The notes: generated by a model from the letters alone, not told the origin. A stretch of DNA of 64,000 nucleotides from Streptomyces mangrovi (GCF_900114215.1 NZ_FOSG01000002.1:310001-374000), one strand, 5' to 3'. Counted from the stretch's first letter, positions 16,452-25,693 are shown. Made by a program: numbers and translations.

Positions 16452-17399
16452 TCAGGTCCGCGCGGCGCGCGCGGATCCGGCGTTGCCCCGGACCACCAGG
16501 GCCAGACCGAGCAGGATCACCGCCAGCGCCCCGTAGACGGCCGCCGGCGGGTTCTGTCCCAGCCAGAGCGCCGCGATCAGCGCCGCGCCCGGTGTCTCCA
16601 GCAGGATCGCGGTGGAGGTGACCGACGGCCCGAGCCCGCGCACCACCCGGTTGAGCAGCGAGTGGCCCAGCAGCTGCGCGGTGGCGGTGAGGACGGCGAG
16701 CTTGATCCAGGTCTCGCCGCTGTAGCCGTCGAGGTCGGCACCGAAGACCAGGCAGGCGGCCAGCAGCAGTACGGAGGTGGTGGTGTAGCAGACGTAGGTG
16801 TACGCGGTCGTGGAGACCGTGCGGCGCACCTCCGCCCCCAGCAGGACGTACCCGGCCGCCGCCATGCCGCCGCCCAGTGCCAGGGCGTCGCCCGCCAGCG
16901 CCCGCGGCGAGAGCGACAGGTCGACCCCTGTGAGGATCACCACTCCGGCGAAGGCGACCGCGGTGCCCGCCCAGACCAGGGCGGGCGAGCTGCGGCCGCG
17001 CAGCCGCAGCAGCAGGGTGGTCCAGATCGGGGTGGTGGTGACCAGCGCGGTCGAGGAGGCGACCGAGGTCATGTGGAGGCTGGGCAGCCACAGCGCGAAG
17101 TGCAGCGCGAGCAGCGCCCCGGCGGCGGCGGCCAGCAGCACGTTGCGGCGTCCCATGGCGCGCAGCCCGGCCCGGTGGCGGACGAGGGCCAGCGGGGTGA
17201 GGACGCCGACCGCCATGGCGTTGCGCCAGAAGGCGATGGCCAGGGCCGGGGCGGCGGTGGCCGCGATCAGGGGCGCGGACAGGGAGATGCCGGACACGGC
17301 GACCGCCAGCAGGAACAGGTCCAGGCCGGTGCCCGGGCCTCCCGCCACGGCTCCGGCCGCCTGTAGGGGCGCGGCGGTACGGGTCCTGACGGCGCGCAC
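16452..17399 (-). CDS. EamA/DMT family transporter
   Basis: A 315-residue integral membrane protein, GTG 17399 with GAGAGGAG 5 nt upstream. About ten hydrophobic helices form two five-helix EamA repeats. The first contains AFWRNAMAVGVLTPLALVRH and SSTALVTTTPIWTTLLLRL, the second LLGHSLLNRVVRGLGPSVTS and LETPGAALIAALWLGQ. Members export amino acids, nucleotides or drugs; the substrate is not predictable. It converges with corA and is transcribed away from the hypothetical gene at 17615. Confidence 0.9.
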   Translation of the reverse strand: MRAVRTRTAAPLQAAGAVAGGPGTGLDLFLLAVAVSGISLSAPLIAATAAPALAIAFWRNAMAVGVLTPLALVRHRAGLRAMGRRNVLLAAAAGALLALHFALWLPSLHMTSVASSTALVTTTPIWTTLLLRLRGRSSPALVWAGTAVAFAGVVILTGVDLSLSPRALAGDALALGGGMAAAGYVLLGAEVRRTVSTTAYTYVCYTTTSVLLLAACLVFGADLDGYSGETWIKLAVLTATAQLLGHSLLNRVVRGLGPSVTSTAILLETPGAALIAALWLGQNPPAAVYGALAVILLGLALVVRGNAGSARAART

Positions 17400-17602
17400 G
17401 GGGCTCCTCTCCGGGGCTGCTGGGATCCGAACCGGGCTCTGGAGCCCGGGCTCGGGGGGTGAGAACGGGTCGGGGCGCTCGGTGGGCCGCGCCGCCGGCC
17501 ACCAGCGTAAGGCGCGTGAACATGCCGCGGTACTGACCGTCCGGCTGCCGGAATCCCGCCCCGGGCCCACGGCGCGCACGGTGCGGGTGCCGGGCGCGGC
17601 GG

Positions 17603-17614
17603 TAGGGTCGTCCC
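17603..17614 (+). promoter_or_regulatory. -10 box of a leaderless promoter
   Basis: TAGGGT (17603-17608) ends 6 nt before the ATG at 17615, with no Shine-Dalgarno between. No good -35 is seen. Confidence 0.5.
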
Positions 17615-18196
17615 ATGGCCGATCCGTCCGTTCCCGCCGGCTCCCGGACGCCCCGGGCGCCCCTGTCCATGTCCGACCGGGCGCTGATCGAGGAGTCGGC
17701 GAAGAAGTCCGCGCTGGTGTGGGTGCGCGGCCCCCGGGGGCCGCGGCGCGCGCTGTGGCACGTCTGGCACGACGGTGCCGTGCATCTGGTGGGCGACGGC
17801 CCCGCGGAGCAGCCGCTGGAGCCCCTGGGGCTCGCCGACGGCGCCACCGCCACGGTCTCGGTGCGCAGCAAGGACAAGGGCGGGCTGCTGGCCGTCTGGC
17901 CGGCCCGGGTGGTGGAGCTGCCGCCGGGCGGCGAACAGTGGCGGGAGGCGGTGGCCGGGCTGGCGGGCAAGCGGCTCAACGCACCGGACGCCACGACGAT
18001 CGCCGAGCGCTGGGCCCGCGAGTGCCGGGTGCTGCGGCTGGAACCGGCGGGGCCGCTCGTGGAAGGGCCCGGCTCGATGCCGGAGGATCTGCGGGCCGCC
18101 GTCCCGCCGCCGACGCCGGCGACCACGCGCCGCCCGGCCCCGGCCGGGCTGCCGAAGCTGCTGCGCCGCGGCCGGCCGGGGAGGAAGGGCCGGTAG
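17615..18196 (+). CDS. Conserved hypothetical protein
   Basis: A 193-residue soluble protein. The N-terminal half is rich in short beta-like segments (SALVWVRGPRGPRRALWHVWHD is one such stretch of basic and aromatic residues), followed by GLLAVWPARVVEL, giving a beta-barrel look somewhat like FMN-binding split-barrel proteins but with no cofactor motif. The C-terminus is Pro/Arg-rich and basic, ending RRGRPGRKGR. I cannot assign a function. The gene appears leaderless and stands alone between the divergent EamA gene and the convergent lipoprotein gene. Confidence 0.7.
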   Translation: MADPSVPAGSRTPRAPLSMSDRALIEESAKKSALVWVRGPRGPRRALWHVWHDGAVHLVGDGPAEQPLEPLGLADGATATVSVRSKDKGGLLAVWPARVVELPPGGEQWREAVAGLAGKRLNAPDATTIAERWARECRVLRLEPAGPLVEGPGSMPEDLRAAVPPPTPATTRRPAPAGLPKLLRRGRPGRKGR

Positions 18197-18248
18197 GACA
18201 CCGGGGAAGAACGCCGGGGGAAGGAGCCGGGCGGGAGGAGCCGGGACG

Positions 18249-19016
18249 TCACTCGGCCGCCGAGATCTTCTTGCCGTAGTCGACGATCTGGTCCTTCTCC
18301 GGGGCGCGCAGGGTGAACTCCTTGTCCCACTCCAGCATCTGGACCACGCCCGCGTCGCCGCCGCGCTCCAGCCGCAGCGGGTAGGGCGTGCCGATCAGCG
18401 AGACGCTGAGTATCCCGCCGTCGCCCTCGGCGGCCCGCACCTCGACCGTCCGTACGCCGTCGACCTCGCCGTGGTCCCCGACCCCGCGCTCGCCGTTCAG
18501 GGTGAGCAGCCCGTCGAGCAGCACGTCCTTGTCCGTGAATCCGCTGAGCTGCTTGTAGGCGGGGTCGCCGGGGGGCACCTTGACGTACTTGCCCTCCAGC
18601 TTGCGGGCCGCCGCGAGATCGGCCTCGTCCGGCTTCTCGCCGTCCTTGCCCTGGTCCGCCCAGAAGTCGGCGTTCGCCTTGAGGTAGAGGTCCTCGCCGG
18701 CCCGCAGCAGCTCGAAGCGGGGGCCGCCCCTGGCCGAGACCTCGCCCAGGCCGCCGTCGTCCTTCAGCCGCATGTCCAGCCGGTAGGTGCGGCCCTTGCT
18801 GACCACATTGCCCGACAGCCGTACGGACTGCGCCGCCCGGGCGGCCTTGCCCGCCCTCTGTTCGATCTCGGCGGCCGGGAGCCTGCCGACCCCGTTGGTC
18901 CCCTCGTTCGGGTCCTTCGAACCGCACCCCGTGAGCAGGGTCAGCAGGACCGCGCAGACCGCCCCCACCGACACGGCCGTACTCCGGGCGCGAACACCGT
19001 GGACCCACGCAGTCAC
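18249..19016 (-). CDS. Secreted lipoprotein (LppX/LprG-like)
   Basis: A 255-residue protein from GTG 19016 with AGGAGG about 10 nt upstream. The signal peptide ends in the lipobox LLTGC, followed by GSKDPNEG, so it should be lipid-anchored outside the membrane. The mature part (APAEIEQRA-like helix, then alternating strands such as SVRLSGNVVSKGRTYRLDMRL) resembles the half-barrel LppX/LprAFG fold that binds hydrophobic ligands; that assignment is by pattern only. A serine/glycine linker is absent. It converges with the hypothetical gene at 17615. Confidence 0.8.
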   Translation of the reverse strand: MTAWVHGVRARSTAVSVGAVCAVLLTLLTGCGSKDPNEGTNGVGRLPAAEIEQRAGKAARAAQSVRLSGNVVSKGRTYRLDMRLKDDGGLGEVSARGGPRFELLRAGEDLYLKANADFWADQGKDGEKPDEADLAAARKLEGKYVKVPPGDPAYKQLSGFTDKDVLLDGLLTLNGERGVGDHGEVDGVRTVEVRAAEGDGGILSVSLIGTPYPLRLERGGDAGVVQMLEWDKEFTLRAPEKDQIVDYGKKISAAE

Positions 19017-19282
19017 GTCAGCTCTTCCTCCTGATGCCGGGGCAGGACGACGGCACCCTACCGGGGGCCCCGGACCGGGTCGCGGGCGACCGTGCGACCG
19101 GTGCCCTCGCACGGGGCCGACGACGGGGCGCGTTAGCCTTGAAGCCGCATTCGGATCACGTCCCACATGCGGACACTCGGCCACACGCGGGTACACGGGC
19201 ACACACGGCAGGAACGGCGTGCGCGGCGGACGGGGCGACCCGCCGCGCGCGGCGGACACGAGTGGGAAGCGGAGGATGGACC

Positions 19283-20599
19283 ATGGTGCTGGGTGCCCAG
19301 CGGGTCTTCGTCTCGCACCTCTCCGGCGTGGCCGTCTTCGACCCCGTCGGGGACCAGGTCGGCCGGGTGCGGGACGTGGTGGCGATGCTGCGCGTCGGCG
19401 GGCGTCCGCCGCGCGTGCTCGGACTGGTCGTCGAGGTCGTCAGCCGGCGGCGCGTCTTCCTTCCCATGACCCGGGTGACCGGCGTCGCGTCGGGACAGGT
19501 GATCACCACCGGCGTGGTCAACATGCGGCGCTTCGAGCAGCGGCCCACCGAGACGCTGGTCCTGGGCGAACTGCTGGACCGCCAGGTGACGCTGGTCGAG
19601 ACGGGCGAGAAGGTCACCGTGCTCGACGTCGGCCTCACCCAGGTCCCCGGGCGCCGCGACTGGCTGATCGACAAGGTCTTCGTGCGCCGCGGCGGCGGTG
19701 GCGGGCTGCGCCGGCGGCGGTCGGGCGAGACGCTGACCGTGGAGTGGTCGGCGGTGACCGGCCTGTCGCTGGAGGAGGAGGGCCAGGGCGCGGCCAACCT
19801 GCTGGCCACCTTCGAGCAGCTGCGCCCGGCCGACCTGGCCAACGTCCTGCACCATCTGTCGCCCAAGCGCCGGGCGGAGGTCGCCGCCGCGCTGGACGAC
19901 GACCGGCTGGCGGACGTGCTGGAGGAGCTGCCCGACGACGACCAGGTGGAGATCCTCGGCAAGCTCAAGGAGGAGCGCGCCGCGGACGTGCTGGAGGCGA
20001 TGGACCCCGACGACGCCGCCGACCTGCTGTCCGAGCTGCCGGAAGGCGACATGAACCGGCTGCTGGAGCTGATGGAGCCGCAGGACGCGGCCCCGGTGAG
20101 GCGGTTGCTGACGTACGAGGAGCGCACCGCGGGCGGCATGATGACCACCGAGCCGATCGTGCTGCGGCCCGACGCCACGGTCGCCGACGCGCTGGCCCGG
20201 GTACGCGTGCAGGACCTCTCGGCGCCGCTGGCCGCCCAGGTGTACGTGTGCCGGCCGCCGGAGGAGACCCCGACGGGCAAGTACCTGGGGCTGGTGCACT
20301 TCCAGCGGCTGCTGCGCGAGCCGCCCGGCACCCTGGTCGGCTCGGTCGTGGACACCGATCTGCGGCCGCTGCCGCCGGACACCCCGCTGCCCACGCTGAC
20401 CAGCTATCTGGCCGCGTACAACATCGTGTCGGTGCCGGTGGTGGACGAGAGCGGATCGCTGCTGGGCGCCGTCACCGTCGACGACGTACTGGACCACCTG
20501 CTGCCCGACGACTGGCGGGAGGCCGCCGCCCGGGAGATGTTCGCAGTGCACGAGCCGACGGAGAGCCGACAGGACGGCCGGGGGACCGCCGATGGGTGA
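19283..20599 (+). CDS. PRC-barrel/MgtE_N/CBS protein without transport domain
   Basis: A 438-residue soluble protein from ATG 19283 with GGAGG 7-8 nt upstream. The first ~150 residues form PRC-barrel-like repeats (VGDQVGRVRDVVAML; GEKVTVLDVGLTQVPGRRDWLID). Residues ~165-290 match the MgtE N-domain, with repeated L-x-x-L-P-D/E-D/G segments such as LADVLEELPDDDQVEILGKL. A CBS pair follows (MMTTEPIVLRPDATVADAL; SVPVVDESGSLLGAVTVDDV). In MgtE these domains sense Mg2+ and gate a membrane pore, but no transmembrane helices follow here. It probably senses Mg2+ or nucleotides for another partner. The next gene overlaps its end by 8 bp. Confidence 0.88.
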   Translation: MVLGAQRVFVSHLSGVAVFDPVGDQVGRVRDVVAMLRVGGRPPRVLGLVVEVVSRRRVFLPMTRVTGVASGQVITTGVVNMRRFEQRPTETLVLGELLDRQVTLVETGEKVTVLDVGLTQVPGRRDWLIDKVFVRRGGGGGLRRRRSGETLTVEWSAVTGLSLEEEGQGAANLLATFEQLRPADLANVLHHLSPKRRAEVAAALDDDRLADVLEELPDDDQVEILGKLKEERAADVLEAMDPDDAADLLSELPEGDMNRLLELMEPQDAAPVRRLLTYEERTAGGMMTTEPIVLRPDATVADALARVRVQDLSAPLAAQVYVCRPPEETPTGKYLGLVHFQRLLREPPGTLVGSVVDTDLRPLPPDTPLPTLTSYLAAYNIVSVPVVDESGSLLGAVTVDDVLDHLLPDDWREAAAREMFAVHEPTESRQDGRGTADG

Positions 20600-21164
20600 C
20601 AGGGAACGGGACGAGCGCATGGCGCGCAGGGAACGCGAGCGGAGCCTTCCGCCGGCCACCGGGCGCGCGGCCCGCGCCAGGCTGGACCAGCCGATGGTGC
20701 CGCGCCGCAGCCCGCTGCCGGAGTACGACCCGGAGGCGTTCGGGCGGCTGTCGGAGCGGATCGCCCGCTTCCTGGGGACCGGGCGGTTCATCGTCTGGAT
20801 GACGTTCACCATCGTGGTGTGGGTCATCTGGAACATCGTGGCCCCGCCGGATCTGCGCTTCGACGAGTACCCGTTCATCTTCCTGACCCTGGCCCTGTCC
20901 CTCCAGGCCTCCTACGCGGCACCGCTGATCCTGCTGGCGCAGAACCGGCAGGACGACCGGGACCGGGTGAACCTGGAGCAGGACCGCAAGCGCACCGAGC
21001 GCTCGATGGCCGACACCGAGTACCTCACCCGGGAGATCGCCGCGCTGCGGATGGGCATGGGCGAGGTCGCCACCCGGGACTGGATCCGCTCCGAGCTCCA
21101 GGACCTGCTCAAGGAGCTGGAGCAGCGCGGCGCCCTGGAGCCGCCGCCCGACCGCGATCGGTGA
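20592..21164 (+). CDS. DUF1003 membrane protein
   Basis: A 190-residue protein from ATG 20592, overlapping the MgtE_N/CBS gene by 8 bp and hence probably co-translated. A basic N-terminus is followed by two close helices (FIVWMTFTIVVWVIWNIV and the FLTLALSLQASYAAPLIL stretch) and then a charged coiled-coil (NRQDDRDRVNLEQDRKRTE). The two-helix plus coiled-coil arrangement is characteristic of DUF1003. Function is unknown. The tight coupling suggests it could be the membrane partner of the CBS protein. Confidence 0.88.
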   Translation: MGDRERDERMARRERERSLPPATGRAARARLDQPMVPRRSPLPEYDPEAFGRLSERIARFLGTGRFIVWMTFTIVVWVIWNIVAPPDLRFDEYPFIFLTLALSLQASYAAPLILLAQNRQDDRDRVNLEQDRKRTERSMADTEYLTREIAALRMGMGEVATRDWIRSELQDLLKELEQRGALEPPPDRDR

Positions 21165-21239
21165 TCCGGCCCCGGGCGGGCGCCCTTGGCGGTGACCCGC
21201 GTCTCATCCGCCGTCTTCGGCGCCGGCGTCGGCGCGCCG

Positions 21240-21251
21240 TACCATCGGGGC
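21240..21251 (+). promoter_or_regulatory. -10 box of a leaderless promoter for mrp
   Basis: TACCAT (21240-21245) lies 6 nt before the ATG at 21252 and no Shine-Dalgarno is present, so mrp probably has its own leaderless promoter independent of the upstream pair. Confidence 0.5.
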
Positions 21252-22418
21252 ATGGCTACTGACACGTCCGCGGCATCCAGCCCCGCCCCCACCGAGGACG
21301 CGGTCCGCGCCGCGCTCGCGACCGTCGACGACCCCGAGATCCACCGTCCGATCACCGACCTGGGCATGGTGAAGTCGGTGGAGATCGGCGACGACGGCTC
21401 GGTCGCGGTCACGGTCTATCTGACGGTGTCCGGCTGCCCGATGCGCGAGACGATCACCGAGAACGTGACCCGGGCGGTCCGCGGTGTGGCGGGCGTCACG
21501 GACGTGACGGTCTCCCTGGACGTGATGAGCGACGAGCAGCGCCGCGAGCTGGCGGCCACGCTCCGCGGCGGGCAGGCCGAGCGGGAGATCCCGTTCGCCA
21601 GGCCCGGCTCCCTGACCCGCGTCTACGCGATCGCCTCCGGCAAGGGCGGTGTCGGCAAGTCCTCGGTGACGGTCAACCTGGCGGCGGCGATGGCGGCCGA
21701 CGGTCTGAAGGTGGGCGTCGTGGACGCCGACATCTACGGCCACTCGGTGCCGCGCATGCTGGGCGCCGACGGCCGCCCCACCCAGGTCGAGAACATGATC
21801 ATGCCGCCCTCCGCCAACGGCGTGAAGGTGATCTCGATCGGCATGTTCACCCCGGGCAACGCCCCGGTGGTGTGGCGCGGACCGATGCTGCACCGCGCGC
21901 TCCAGCAGTTCCTGGCCGACGTCTACTGGGGCGACCTGGACGTGCTGCTGCTGGACCTGCCGCCGGGCACGGGCGACATCGCCATCTCGGTGGCGCAGCT
22001 CGTCCCCAACGCCGAGATCCTGGTGGTGACCACCCCGCAGCAGGCGGCCGCCGAGGTGGCCGAACGCGCCGGGTCCATCGCGGTGCAGACCCACCAGAAG
22101 ATCGTGGGCGTGGTCGAGAACATGTCCGGGCTGCCCTGCCCGCACTGCGACGAGATGGTGGACGTCTTCGGCACCGGCGGCGGCCAGCGCGTCGCCGACG
22201 GGCTGAGCCGGACCACCGGCACCACCGTGCCCGTGCTCGGCTCCATCCCGATCGACGTACGGCTGCGCGAGGGCGGCGACGAGGGCAGGCCGGTGGTGCT
22301 GACCGACCCGGACTCCCCCGCGGGCTCCGCGATCCGCTCGGTCGCGGGCAAGCTGGGCGGGCGCCAGCGCGGGCTGGCGGGCATGTCGCTGGGGATCACC
22401 CCGCGCAACAAGTTCTGA
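21252..22418 (+). CDS. mrp: Mrp/ApbC-family Fe-S cluster carrier ATPase
   Basis: A 388-residue cytoplasmic P-loop ATPase. The N-terminal MIP18/FSCA domain (residues ~10-95) contains SGCPMRETI. The ATPase domain has the deviant Walker A GKGGVGKSSV, DADIYGHSVPRML and LLDLPPGTGDI. The C-x2-C motif in GLPCPHCDEM would bind a bridging Fe-S cluster in a dimer. It should deliver Fe-S clusters to apo-proteins. The neighbourhood (DUF1003, MgtE_N/CBS, then sigma/HtrA/TatB) is shared with mycobacteria in my recollection. Confidence 0.93.
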   Translation: MATDTSAASSPAPTEDAVRAALATVDDPEIHRPITDLGMVKSVEIGDDGSVAVTVYLTVSGCPMRETITENVTRAVRGVAGVTDVTVSLDVMSDEQRRELAATLRGGQAEREIPFARPGSLTRVYAIASGKGGVGKSSVTVNLAAAMAADGLKVGVVDADIYGHSVPRMLGADGRPTQVENMIMPPSANGVKVISIGMFTPGNAPVVWRGPMLHRALQQFLADVYWGDLDVLLLDLPPGTGDIAISVAQLVPNAEILVVTTPQQAAAEVAERAGSIAVQTHQKIVGVVENMSGLPCPHCDEMVDVFGTGGGQRVADGLSRTTGTTVPVLGSIPIDVRLREGGDEGRPVVLTDPDSPAGSAIRSVAGKLGGRQRGLAGMSLGITPRNKF

Positions 22419-22454
22419 GGCCCTCCCGCGCGCTTCCCCCGTACGCCCGCGCGG

Positions 22455-22509
22455 CCGGGCGTACGGGCGGCCGGGCGTACGGGCGGCCGGGCGTACGGGC
22501 GGCCGGGCG
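22455..22509. repeat. 16-bp tandem repeat after mrp
   Basis: Three exact copies of CCGGGCGTACGGGCGG plus a 7-bp partial copy, between the convergent mrp gene and the gene at 22511. Each unit contains GTAC and can form small hairpins, so the array may double as a terminator. Confidence 0.88.
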
Positions 22510-22510
22510 T

Positions 22511-23152
22511 TCAGCGCTCGTACTCGCCGAGGTCCTTGATCACCGAGAAGCCCAGCCCGTAGGCGCTCATCCCCCGCCCGTAGGCTCCGATGTGCACGCC
22601 CTCGTGCGCGGGGCCGGCCAGCACCCAGCCGTACTCCGACTCCCGGTAGCGGAAGTCGGTGGGGACACCGTCGACCGGCAGCGAGAGGGTGGACCAGGCG
22701 GAGCCGTCCAGGTCGTCGGCCAGTTCCCAGGCGATCGCCGTCTGCTGGTCCAGCCAGCTCTGTCTGAGTCCGCGCTCCATCCGGGCGGGCCAGGTGCATG
22801 ACAGCAGTCCCGACCCGGCCAGCCAGGCGGCCGACGAGACCGAGGTGGCCTCCAGAACCCCCGTGCCGTCCGGGCTGCTGCGCACCGGGCGGTCGGCGAC
22901 CGTCACGACGACGGCGAAGCGCAGGCCCTCCGGACCCGGCTCGGCCCGGAAGGAGGGCTCGTCCCCGTGACCGGTCGAGCCGTGCTCGACCGTGCCGTCG
23001 GCGGCGGCTCCCACCCGCATCAGCCAGCGCGGGCCGGTGAAGGCCTCGTCGAGGCCGTACCAGGGGAAGCCGGCCATCAGATAGCCGTCGATCACCCGGT
23101 CCGCCCCGGACGCGGGTACGTCTCTCGGCCCTACCCGGCCCGTCGTCTCCAT
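22511..23152 (-). CDS. Conserved hypothetical protein
   Basis: A 213-residue protein from ATG 23152 with GAGGAGG about 10 nt upstream. It is soluble, rich in Trp, Gly and Asp, with beta-type segments (LRFAVVVTVADRPVR; GYLMAGFPWYGLDEAF) and a C-terminus ending GFSVIKDLGEYER. No signal peptide, metal site or catalytic motif is seen. Function unknown. It is the last same-strand gene of the sigma - HtrA - TatB direction, 162 bp beyond tatB, but enough space exists for a separate promoter. Confidence 0.7.
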   Translation of the reverse strand: METTGRVGPRDVPASGADRVIDGYLMAGFPWYGLDEAFTGPRWLMRVGAAADGTVEHGSTGHGDEPSFRAEPGPEGLRFAVVVTVADRPVRSSPDGTGVLEATSVSSAAWLAGSGLLSCTWPARMERGLRQSWLDQQTAIAWELADDLDGSAWSTLSLPVDGVPTDFRYRESEYGWVLAGPAHEGVHIGAYGRGMSAYGLGFSVIKDLGEYER

Positions 23153-23314
23153 CTGTGCGACGCCTCCTCGTGTGCCCCGTGTCGTGGGAGGCCCGCCCCC
23201 CTCGGGCGGCCCGACCCCGGACACAGGGAGGATAGCCACCCCCGTGCGCCGAACCGGGCAGGACCGGCTGCGGAGTACGGGAGGTGGCCCTCCCGGTTCA
23301 CCGGCGGGATGGCC

Positions 23315-23779
23315 TCAGGTGGCGTCGGCGTCGTACGGCGGAGGGTCGTTCCTGGGTGCCGTGCCGTCCTTGCGCAGGTCGACCGCGGAACCGCCCGGAG
23401 CGGGCGCGGCCGGGTCGCCCGGGGCGGGCGCGGACGAGCCGCCCGAGGTGACCTCCCTGCCGTTGACCGCGTCCGTGACCTCGGCGAGCTCCTGGCGCAG
23501 GTCGAAACCGTTGCGGATCTCCTTCAGCCCCAGGTCCTCGTTCTCCAGCAGGTGCTTGCGCGCGAAGTTCCTGGGATTGAGGTCCTCGAAGTCGAAGTCC
23601 TTGAACTCCGGTCCCAGTTCCCTGCGGATGTCGTCCCGGGCACTGTCGGAGAACTCCCGGACCTTGCGGATGAACCGCGCGGTGTCCTGGATCACCTTCG
23701 GCAGCTTCTCCGGACCGAAGACGAGGATCGCGAGGATGACGAGAGCGATCAGCTCGAGGGGTCCTATGTCGAAGAACAC
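23315..23779 (-). CDS. tatB: Sec-independent translocase subunit TatB
   Basis: A 154-residue protein from GTG 23779 with GGGAG 9 nt upstream. The N-terminus GPLELIALVILAILVFGPEK is a classic TatA/B membrane helix with the conserved FGP hinge, followed by an amphipathic helix (LPKVIQDTARFIRKVREF) and a disordered acidic tail. Length and the extended amphipathic region favour TatB over TatA. It acts with TatC to recognise twin-arginine substrates. It lies downstream of htrA in the sigma-factor block, as in mycobacteria. Confidence 0.92.
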   Translation of the reverse strand: MFFDIGPLELIALVILAILVFGPEKLPKVIQDTARFIRKVREFSDSARDDIRRELGPEFKDFDFEDLNPRNFARKHLLENEDLGLKEIRNGFDLRQELAEVTDAVNGREVTSGGSSAPAPGDPAAPAPGGSAVDLRKDGTAPRNDPPPYDADAT

Positions 23780-23900
23780 CGTTCAGCTCCCTCATGTGCG
23801 TCCACGACCCGTGCGGCCACAGTCACGGTACCCGGCGCGGGGGCGGGGCGGGAGTCGGCGGGGCGAACAACGGCCGTCGTGGCGGCAGGCGTGACGGGTC

Positions 23901-25442
23901 TCACGGGCCGCCCGCCGAACCGAGGACCACCTCCACCGAGCGCCGGCCGCCACCGCGCTCGACCGTGAGTTCCAGCCGGTCGCCGGGGCGCCGGGCGCGG
24001 ATCCTGACGATCAGTTCCTCACCGCTGCGCACCCGGACGCCGTCCACCTCGGTGATCACGTCGCCCTCCTCGATGCCGGCCGCGTCGGCGGGCCCTCCCG
24101 GCACGACCGCCGTGCCCTCGCGCCCGGCGGGCAGGCCGACCCGGGCGCCCTCCGCGGAATGTCCCATGTCGATGGTGACGCCGATCACGGGATGGGTGGC
24201 GCGGCCGGTGTTGATCAGTTCCTCGGCCACCCGCCTGGCCTGGTTGACGGGGATGGCGAAGCCCAGGCCGATGCTGCCGCCGGTGTCCGTCCGGGGCAGG
24301 TCGCCGCCCGCGGAGCGGATCGCGCTGTTGACGCCGATCACCCGGCCCCCGGCGTCCATCAGCGGGCCGCCGGAGTTGCCGGGGTTGATCGGGGCGTCGG
24401 TCTGCAGCGCCTCCACGTAGCTGATGTCGCTGCCCCCGCCCTCCTCCTCGCCGCCCGCGGTGACGGGGCGCTCCGTGGCGCTGACGATCCCGGTGGTGAC
24501 CGTGCCCGCCAGGCCGTACGGCGCTCCGATCGCCACGACCGGGTCGCCCACCCGCACGGAGTCGGAGTTGCCCAGCGGCAGCGGGCTGAGGCCGCTGACC
24601 CCCTCCACCTTCAGCACGGCGAGGTCGTAGCCGCTGTCGGTGCCGATGATCTCGGCGGTGGTGGTCTCGCCGCCGTGGAAGACCACCCTGATGCCGCCGC
24701 CGTCCCCGTCCCCGTTCCCGTTCCCGTTCCCGGCGGACTCCACCACATGGTGGTTGGTGAGGAGGTGGCCGCGGCCGTCCAGGACGAAGCCGGTTCCGGT
24801 GCCCAGCTCTCCGGGCTCCCCGGCGCCGCGCACCTGGATGGTCACCACACCCGGCAAGGCCCGCCCGGCGATGCCGGCCACGCTGTCCGGGGCGCGGCCG
24901 GTGTCCTGTGCCGGGGTCTGGGAGAGTTGGATGGTGCCGATGTCGCCTTGGCGCTGCGCGTACGCCCCGATGCCGCCGCCCACCGTCCCGGCGACCAGTG
25001 CCAGCAGGACGGCCCCGGCGACGGCGGTGGCCGGCCGGCCCCGGTGCCGCGGGGAGGCTTCCGGGTGCGGCGGGTGAGCGGTGTGCGGGGCTGCCGGGTG
25101 CGGCGCCGCGGCGGACGGCGGCGCCCAGGGGTCGTAGCGCGCGAAGACCCCCGGCGAAGCGGCGTGCTCGGGGACGGCCTCGGGGGCGGGCCCGGGGGCC
25201 TGCGCCTGGGGCGGCAGCGTGGTGCCCCGGGCCGGTGTCGCCGTGGGCCGCTGGACGGGCGGGGCCGGCGCCCAGGGGCCGGGGCCGCCGTAGGGCGGGG
25301 TGCCGTACGGGTCCTCCCCGTGCAGTGGCGCCGGCGCGCCCTGGACCGTACGGGCGTCTTTCGCCACCGGACGCGGGGCCCGGGCCCCGCGTGGACGGCT
25401 CCACCACGTCGGCCGCTGTCCGGCGGCCTTCCCCTCGTCCAT
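23901..25442 (-). CDS. htrA: Membrane-anchored HtrA/DegP-like serine protease
   Basis: A 513-residue S1C protease from ATG 25442 with GGGGAG just upstream. The first ~135 residues are a Pro/Ala-rich cytoplasmic tail; a transmembrane helix spans about 138-160; the protease domain follows with the triad His232 (TNHHVV), Asp273 (YDLAVL) and Ser357 (GNSGGP); a PDZ domain occupies ~415-505. An Asn-Gly/Asp-Gly run (residues ~238-250) sits beside the catalytic His and is encoded by a short CCCGTT-type repeat. It should degrade or cleave misfolded envelope proteins. Position after the sigma/anti-sigma pair suggests control by that sigma factor. Confidence 0.93.
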   Translation of the reverse strand: MDEGKAAGQRPTWWSRPRGARAPRPVAKDARTVQGAPAPLHGEDPYGTPPYGGPGPWAPAPPVQRPTATPARGTTLPPQAQAPGPAPEAVPEHAASPGVFARYDPWAPPSAAAPHPAAPHTAHPPHPEASPRHRGRPATAVAGAVLLALVAGTVGGGIGAYAQRQGDIGTIQLSQTPAQDTGRAPDSVAGIAGRALPGVVTIQVRGAGEPGELGTGTGFVLDGRGHLLTNHHVVESAGNGNGNGDGDGGGIRVVFHGGETTTAEIIGTDSGYDLAVLKVEGVSGLSPLPLGNSDSVRVGDPVVAIGAPYGLAGTVTTGIVSATERPVTAGGEEEGGGSDISYVEALQTDAPINPGNSGGPLMDAGGRVIGVNSAIRSAGGDLPRTDTGGSIGLGFAIPVNQARRVAEELINTGRATHPVIGVTIDMGHSAEGARVGLPAGREGTAVVPGGPADAAGIEEGDVITEVDGVRVRSGEELIVRIRARRPGDRLELTVERGGGRRSVEVVLGSAGGP

Positions 25443-25693
25443 GTTCTCCCCAGCATCGGCCCGCGTCGCGCTCCGCGCGGACTCGCACCACATCCCCACG
25501 ATTCAACCAGTTCCGCCTGCGTCGGCGAAGCCGGACCGGCCGGGGCCCACGGGGTTTCCCCCGCAAGGGCCGCCGGGGCGCGGCGGCACTCCGGCGGCCC
25601 GGCGGGCGGCGGACTCACGAGAACTTGTCAGGAGCATGGACAGGCCGTACACGGGCCCGCGCGGACGGGCGGTCCGCGCGGGCCCGGAGCCGG

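Noticed and set aside
22455..22509. The 16-bp array after mrp as a CRISPR or attachment site
   Set aside because: Copies are head-to-tail without spacers and no integrase is near; it is a simple tandem repeat, perhaps a terminator.
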